This document shows positions 60,060 through 64,000 of a stretch of DNA of 64,000 nucleotides, piece after piece (positions within the stretch are counted from its first letter, which is position 1; the number at the start of each line of letters is the position of its first letter). The DNA comes from Austropuccinia psidii (taxonomy: Eukaryota; Basidiomycota; Pucciniomycetes; Pucciniales; Sphaerophragmiaceae). The stretch is from positions 66,357,019-66,421,018 of the forward strand of contig JALGQZ010000005.1 in the NCBI GenBank assembly GCA_023105745.1. The letters are read 5' to 3'. A program made the position numbers and the translations under genes. The notes under the pieces are model-generated. The model made no database searches. It was given only the letters and a program-made list of their open reading frames with translations, and was not told the DNA's origin.

Positions 60060-61285
60060 TTATGATGACTTGTTCTGAAGATTTTTGCTTCAGGCTTCAA
60101 TAATCTGCTTTTAACCACAATAAGGACATAAATCTCCCTTCAGTCGTATCTCATTTTCATAACCACCTTACTTGTGGTCCTCATTGAGGAGGGAAGATTG
60201 GGATTGTATTTTGTTTGAGCTTTTAACTCTTTCCTCTTGTGAATAGTGGCAGAAGAGCTTTTATGATGAAAAGAGAGAAACTTTTAGGCTTCAGTATTTC
60301 TTTCACAGTAAAGCATTTCTCTTTTTTTCTTTTCATGGTATTAAGTATCAGGTTCCAGGGATACATCCCTTAATCTTTGAAGATAATCCATATTTGAATG
60401 AGGGGAGCCCATTTTATCCAGAATCCTGAAGGCCAATCCATTCCTGAGATGATGAATATATCCCCTTTCTTCCAATATCCACTTACTTTAATTTAGCTTC
60501 TGAAATTATCAATTTAAAATTGAAAATGTGCTCCTTCCTCGACCTTTAAGGAATCAAATTCTTTTTATCTTCTTAACATCATTGAAGTTTTGAAACAAGG
60601 GGAAGAGCTTGATTTGAAAGAAGGAAAAGTTTTTGGTAAGATAAGAAGGGTCTAATTCAATATGATTCAAAGGTTAGATCCCAATGTATATTACATCCCT
60701 GCCAGTAACAAATTATTTTAAAGGAATAACTCTTAATAATTGATGAGAAATTTTCTTGATCATGATCAAAGATGAGCTGGAAATATTGTACACACATTTC
60801 CAATTTGAGGGGTTGAGTAACATCAAGTGAATCTTGAAGCTTATCAAAAATCCCTCCTAATTTGAGACACCTTTTGGCGTATCTCTAGCTTAGCTGGGTG
60901 GAACTGATGAAAGGAATTCTGAATAGACTGAGATATAGTTTCTCCTCCATATATTTTTGGATTTACCAAAAAAGAGCATGGAAAGGTTTGGTAACTTCAG
61001 AATATTTGGCTTCCACAGAATTCTCCTCCTCTCCCTCACTGTCTTCATCAAGTAATTTTAAATTTCAGGGAGAGCTCTAGTAACTACTTGGACTGAATTT
61101 TCTCTTTCAGGCCCTCCTCCTCTGTTCCTGCATGGTTTCAACTCTCCATAATTTCCCTTCTGGCTGGATAGGCCCACAGCTGAAGAACTGGTGGTATTGA
61201 ATCTAGAGTATCCTCTGGAAGTAAAGTGAGAACAGCTTTCACTATGAATTGGTATCTTGTCTGATTTAAGAATGCCAATTCTCAA
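60060..61285 (-). pseudogene. gag-like region of gypsy element B
   Basis: The N-terminal 75-codon frame at 61,285-61,058 is Ser/Arg/Gly-rich. Below it, pieces such as KPFHALFW, LKLGGIFDKLQDSLDVTQPL and MCVQYFQLIFDHDQENF suit a capsid. Near 60,117-60,140 RLKGDLCPYCG gives the first half of a CCHC zinc knuckle, directly followed by a stop where GH would be expected. Confidence 0.55.
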
Positions 61286-61290
61286 CTTTA

Positions 61291-61753
61291 ATGAAAAAAA
61301 TTAAATGCAAGGACAAATTTTTGAATAAAAAAGAAATTTGAAAAATGTGGAACTTGAATGACTCAAAATAAATAAAAGCTTGGAGGGAGATAGATTCAAT
61401 TTCTTGAGGAAAAGTAGAATTAAGGAAAAGCTGCAGAAAATCAATCAATAAGCATATCTTGAAAAAATAATTAAAATAAAATTTCTGGGGAAGCACTCAA
61501 TTAAAGTCTTGAAGGAAGAAGTTGATGAAAAAGAATCTTAAGTTTAAATAAAATTGTTGAATTCTGTCAGGATGAAACTATGATAAAGGTGTAAATAGGC
61601 TAGTTACAACGTTAACTATGTTTGTGACACGGTAAAAATGGTTAAGAAAGATTTATAAGATTTGAAGATTATTTGATTTAAGATTAAAAGGGCTTTACTA
61701 TAGATAATATAGTGGTGGTGAGCGCTGTTGAAAGCCCTGGGTGCAGCTTTATC
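61291..61753. other. Short AT-rich interval between gypsy elements
   Basis: Nothing coding is visible. At about 61,714-61,745 a GC-richer string (GGTGGTGAGCGCTGTTGAAAG) stands out. It could be part of the leader or primer-binding zone of another element, but I could not match it to a tRNA end. Confidence 0.4.
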
Positions 61754-63000
61754 TGTTGGGTTACAGTAATAAAATACTACAATAATTAAGATCTATAGTT
61801 ATACCTGATTATTAACCAAGAGTAAAACTGTTTTTGACAGTTTACTACATATGTTATTCAAGATCAGGATGAGGAGACAATTCTGGCTGTGAAAAGCCTC
61901 CTTTTTATCCTGAAATGGGGTGGAAAGGGTGCTAGACCTTTCCATGTAGAGGAAGTGAAGATTTTTCACTCTCTAGTACTGGCTTTTGGTTTGCAAACAG
62001 CCTGTACAACCTGTATTGGGCTCAGATGTGGTTTTAAAACCACATCTGGGCAGTTTTTGCCAATACAGGGTGAAACGTTTCAGCTGGGGACCTCACAGCC
62101 TGATTATGATGTGTATGAACCATAGAATGCTGTACAGAAGCTGTATGGGACCCCAGTATTGACTGACATATGAGTTCTTGAATTAGAAACAAGCTTCTTT
62201 GTCTATTTGACACCTCATATTCATAGTTATGGGATATTATCCCATGGTAAGGCTGTATTGGTCAGAATGTGGGATTTTGACCTTAAAACAGCTATATCTT
62301 TGTCAGTTCTTGAGATATCAGCCTTGAAACGGAACAGTTTTGTAGCCCTGTATGTGTTCTACACAATGGTACCTTTTTGATATGGCTATCATTAAATATG
62401 GCAAAGTTATGCCATGTACAAGATATTTGTACATATGCGTGTTTTAGGCAAAAAGCTGTATTGAGCTTGTTTGCCCCATACCTTCTGCTGGAGTTGAGAT
62501 ATGGGGAAGTGGATGACACCATCAGATAGCCCTGATTGTGCGCTTTCCAAAAAGACCCCACTTCAAGTATCTCACACTAAAACTGTAGAAGTTAGATGAG
62601 AGGTGAATGTTTTGTTCACCTTTATTTGGCCTGAATTGACCATAACTCCAGTAATATTGGTGCTAGCTCGGTTTGACTTGTACCATTGGATAGCCCTGGC
62701 TTAAAGCTTCATTTTGAGTACCCATTTGATGGGGTTAAGCCTCTCCTTCTAGATTTTAGATGAGGGGTGAAAATTAAGGTTTATGCTCAGCAATAACTTT
62801 GGGCAGGAATAACTTTGTTATTCTTTGTCCTATGGTGATGGGACTTATATTTTCAGAAAGGGGTGTGTTTCCTCTTTCTTTGGATACTTTTTGAGCTGAT
62901 TTGGCTCAGCTTCATGTTTTGGTGGTATCTTGGCTATACCATTGGTTTATGATATTTTGGCTGTCATGCTTGTGCTCTGGTTTTGAGTCACAGGCTGACA
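61754..63000 (-). repeat. 3' LTR of gypsy element D
   Basis: On the minus strand the LTR begins TGTCAGCC at 63,000, directly after a polypurine tract, and its probable end CCCAACA is at 61,754. This gives about 1.25 kb with TG...CA termini. The preceding 5 bp on the + strand are TTATC, one copy of the target duplication. The other LTR lies outside the window. The LTR contains a strong inverted repeat at 62,010-62,069. GC content is visibly higher than in the older elements. Confidence 0.65.
62010..62069. repeat. Nested perfect inverted repeats in LTR of element D
   Basis: The inner part, 62,024-62,047, is a perfect 24-bp palindrome centred on GGTTTTAAAACC. Outer arms CCTGTATTGG (62,010-62,019) and CCAATACAGG (62,060-62,069) are perfectly complementary. 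The spacers are 4 and 12 bases. Transcribed, this would fold into a long stem. It might act in termination, packaging or protein binding, which is inference. Confidence 0.9.
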
Positions 63001-63014
63001 TACCCTCCCTCTAA
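63001..63014 (-). promoter_or_regulatory. Polypurine tract of element D
   Basis: The minus strand reads AGAGGGAGGGTA immediately before the LTR start TGTCAG and 10-20 bp after the pol stop codon. This is the standard site where plus-strand DNA synthesis is primed in LTR retroelements. Confidence 0.8.
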
Positions 63015-63024
63015 AAAAGGCTCA

Positions 63025-64000
63025 TCATTGATGAGACTGTTCAGTCCTCGTAGAGGCCCTGAATCTCCTTAGATGAAGGTTCCCATCTGGTATGGCATCT
63101 TCTGCCAACCATTTTTCTTTATCAGCTATTTGGTGCTTGAATCTGACTAAGTATTGTCTTTGATCCTTTCCATTAAGTTTGATCTTCCTGGCCCTGATGA
63201 TCTTACTCACAGGTCCTGCGGAGTCCTCCACTTCCACTATATCAGGTGGTGTGGGTTTCTTCTTCCTGGCGGGGAATTTATCCTCCTCTGTTTGAAATTA
63301 TGGTTTGACCAAACTTCCTGGGAACACTGGGTGCTTCCTGGAAAACTCCTCTGTAAGTTTGACTTCCACTGCATTGTTTCCTATCAACCTAATGATAGTG
63401 AAAGGCCCTAAAAATGAGTCCCTCATCTTCTTGGGTCTTTTAAGATTATTAAAGTTCAGTGTAAACACTAGCACCTGGTCACCTTCCTTAAAGTAAGGTT
63501 CCATGTGTGTCTTGTCCCACCTCTGTTTATTATATTCTTTTGCCTCAGTTATGCATTTGGCAGCTGTGTCACAAGCCCTCTTCCACATATCATGGAAGTC
63601 TTTGGCTGTGGGGTGGATGGTCAGAAGATTTTTCTTTAAGTGATCCACAGGCAACAGGGGATTCCACCCTTTCTCTACCACTGCAGGTGTTTTTCCTGTG
63701 GTAGAGTGCTGACTTGTATTATAAGCCAGTTGGACAGCTGGTAGAAGGGTAACCCAGTTATGGGTGTATCCTTCATGGTCCTTGTATTCCATGCCATAGG
63801 CACAGAACCTTCTAAGGATGTCTTCCATAGTCTGGATCATCCTCTCAGCTAGGCAATCTGTTTGGGGATGGTAAGCTGTGGAAAAAGCAAGTTTGGTGCC
63901 AAGCATGTCATACAAGTTGGTCCAAAATTCAGATGTGAATTTTGGGTCCCTATCACTAATGATGATTTTAGGGACTCCACAGGTAGATATAATGTGATTC
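63025..64000 (-). pseudogene. Integrase-chromodomain end of pol, gypsy element D (one nonsense codon)
   Basis: One reading frame runs from the window edge (codon at 63,999) to TGA at 63,025, interrupted only by TAA at 63,298-63,300. The integrase core shows IISDRDPKF (catalytic Asp at 63,954-63,952) and [10 protein letters not shown] (catalytic Glu at 63,846-63,844), exactly 35 residues apart as in DX35E integrases. Then come [14 protein letters not shown] and [10 protein letters not shown] (GPY/F domain) and [11 protein letters not shown]. Past the stop, VEVEDSAGPV, RQYLVRFKHQ and KWLAEDAIPDG form the chromodomain. The first catalytic Asp and zinc finger lie beyond the window. The nonsense codon falls between integrase and chromodomain, so translation would yield integrase without the targeting module. 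The rest is well preserved, so the insertion is young. Confidence 0.88.

Larger units (their letters stand above)
53300..61290 (-). mobile_element. Chromodomain Ty3/gypsy element B, decayed, with nested solo LTR
   Basis: In descending order the minus strand shows gag (61,285-60,060), RT (about 58,880-58,553), RNase H (58,552-58,264), the nested LTR-X, the rest of RNase H (56,190-56,050), integrase (55,990-55,240), the GPY/F domain (55,230-55,039) and a chromodomain (about 55,030-54,830). The motifs belong to a gypsy family different from element A. Stops and shifts are everywhere. The stretch 53,300-54,800 lies beyond the pol end and may contain the 3' LTR, which was not delimited. Confidence 0.8.

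Noticed and set aside
61714..61745. Possible primer-binding site (GGTGGTGAGCGC)
   Set aside because: The complement ends in CACCACC as a tRNA 3' end might, but no LTR boundary stands directly before it and I cannot name a matching tRNA.
63154..63704. Plus-strand frames opposite the gypsy D integrase
   Set aside because: They are antisense shadows of a well-supported minus-strand pol frame.

Overview
This window looks like a gene-poor, transposon-dense stretch of a eukaryotic, AT-rich genome, most likely a rust fungus (Pucciniales). The Ty3/gypsy polyproteins, the PIF/Harbinger gene pair with short 57-67 bp GT-AG introns, and the MULE transposase linked to an OTU-type domain all resemble families I remember from rusts, above all Austropuccinia psidii. 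That is recollection of protein families, not a search. I see no ordinary host gene. Almost everything recognisable is a mobile element, usually decayed and often nested in another.

Layout. 1-570: end of a long LTR (called LTR-X here). 571-7.7 kb: AT-rich, unassigned. 7.8-13.5 kb (-): decayed Ty3/gypsy element A with gag, protease, RT, RNase H, integrase and chromodomain remnants. 13.83-19.12 kb: a minisatellite of TTTTTTATCA-type units that runs into a 500-N gap. 19.6-25.6 kb: unassigned AT-rich DNA, a repeat called LTR-Y, an ATT microsatellite and an Asn/Thr-rich reading frame. 25,619-32,291: a MULE with visible terminal repeats and target duplication, carrying an OTU-like gene, transposase remnants, a TTTTTA array and a nested solo LTR-X. 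33.8-35.5 kb: another solo LTR-X. 35.9-43.05 kb (-): a third gypsy family, split by a PIF/Harbinger element at 36,789-40,743. 43.2-46.3 kb: facing LTR-Y copies around a second gap, a MULE-like miniature element with a 21-bp tandem repeat, and a truncated LTR-X. 46.3-47.3 kb (+): gag/protease remnant of the element-A type. 47.3-48.9 kb: probable solo LTR-X. 49-53 kb: unassigned decayed coding. 53.3-61.3 kb (-): chromodomain gypsy B, its RNase H cut in two by a solo LTR-X at 56,196-58,263. 61,754-64,000 (-): 3' end of a much younger gypsy element D, with LTR, polypurine tract and integrase-chromodomain in one frame broken by a single stop codon.

The best-preserved units are the Harbinger element and gypsy D. 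Harbinger encodes an apparently intact DDE transposase and a Myb/SANT-like partner whose only lesions are two one-base shifts in A-runs. In gypsy D the integrase DX35E spacing is kept. The nesting gives a relative history: decayed gypsy elements and the MULE came first, then the LTR-X and Harbinger insertions. No CRISPR, rRNA or confident tRNA gene was seen. The two N runs are exactly 500 bases each, so they are probably placeholders of unknown true length.
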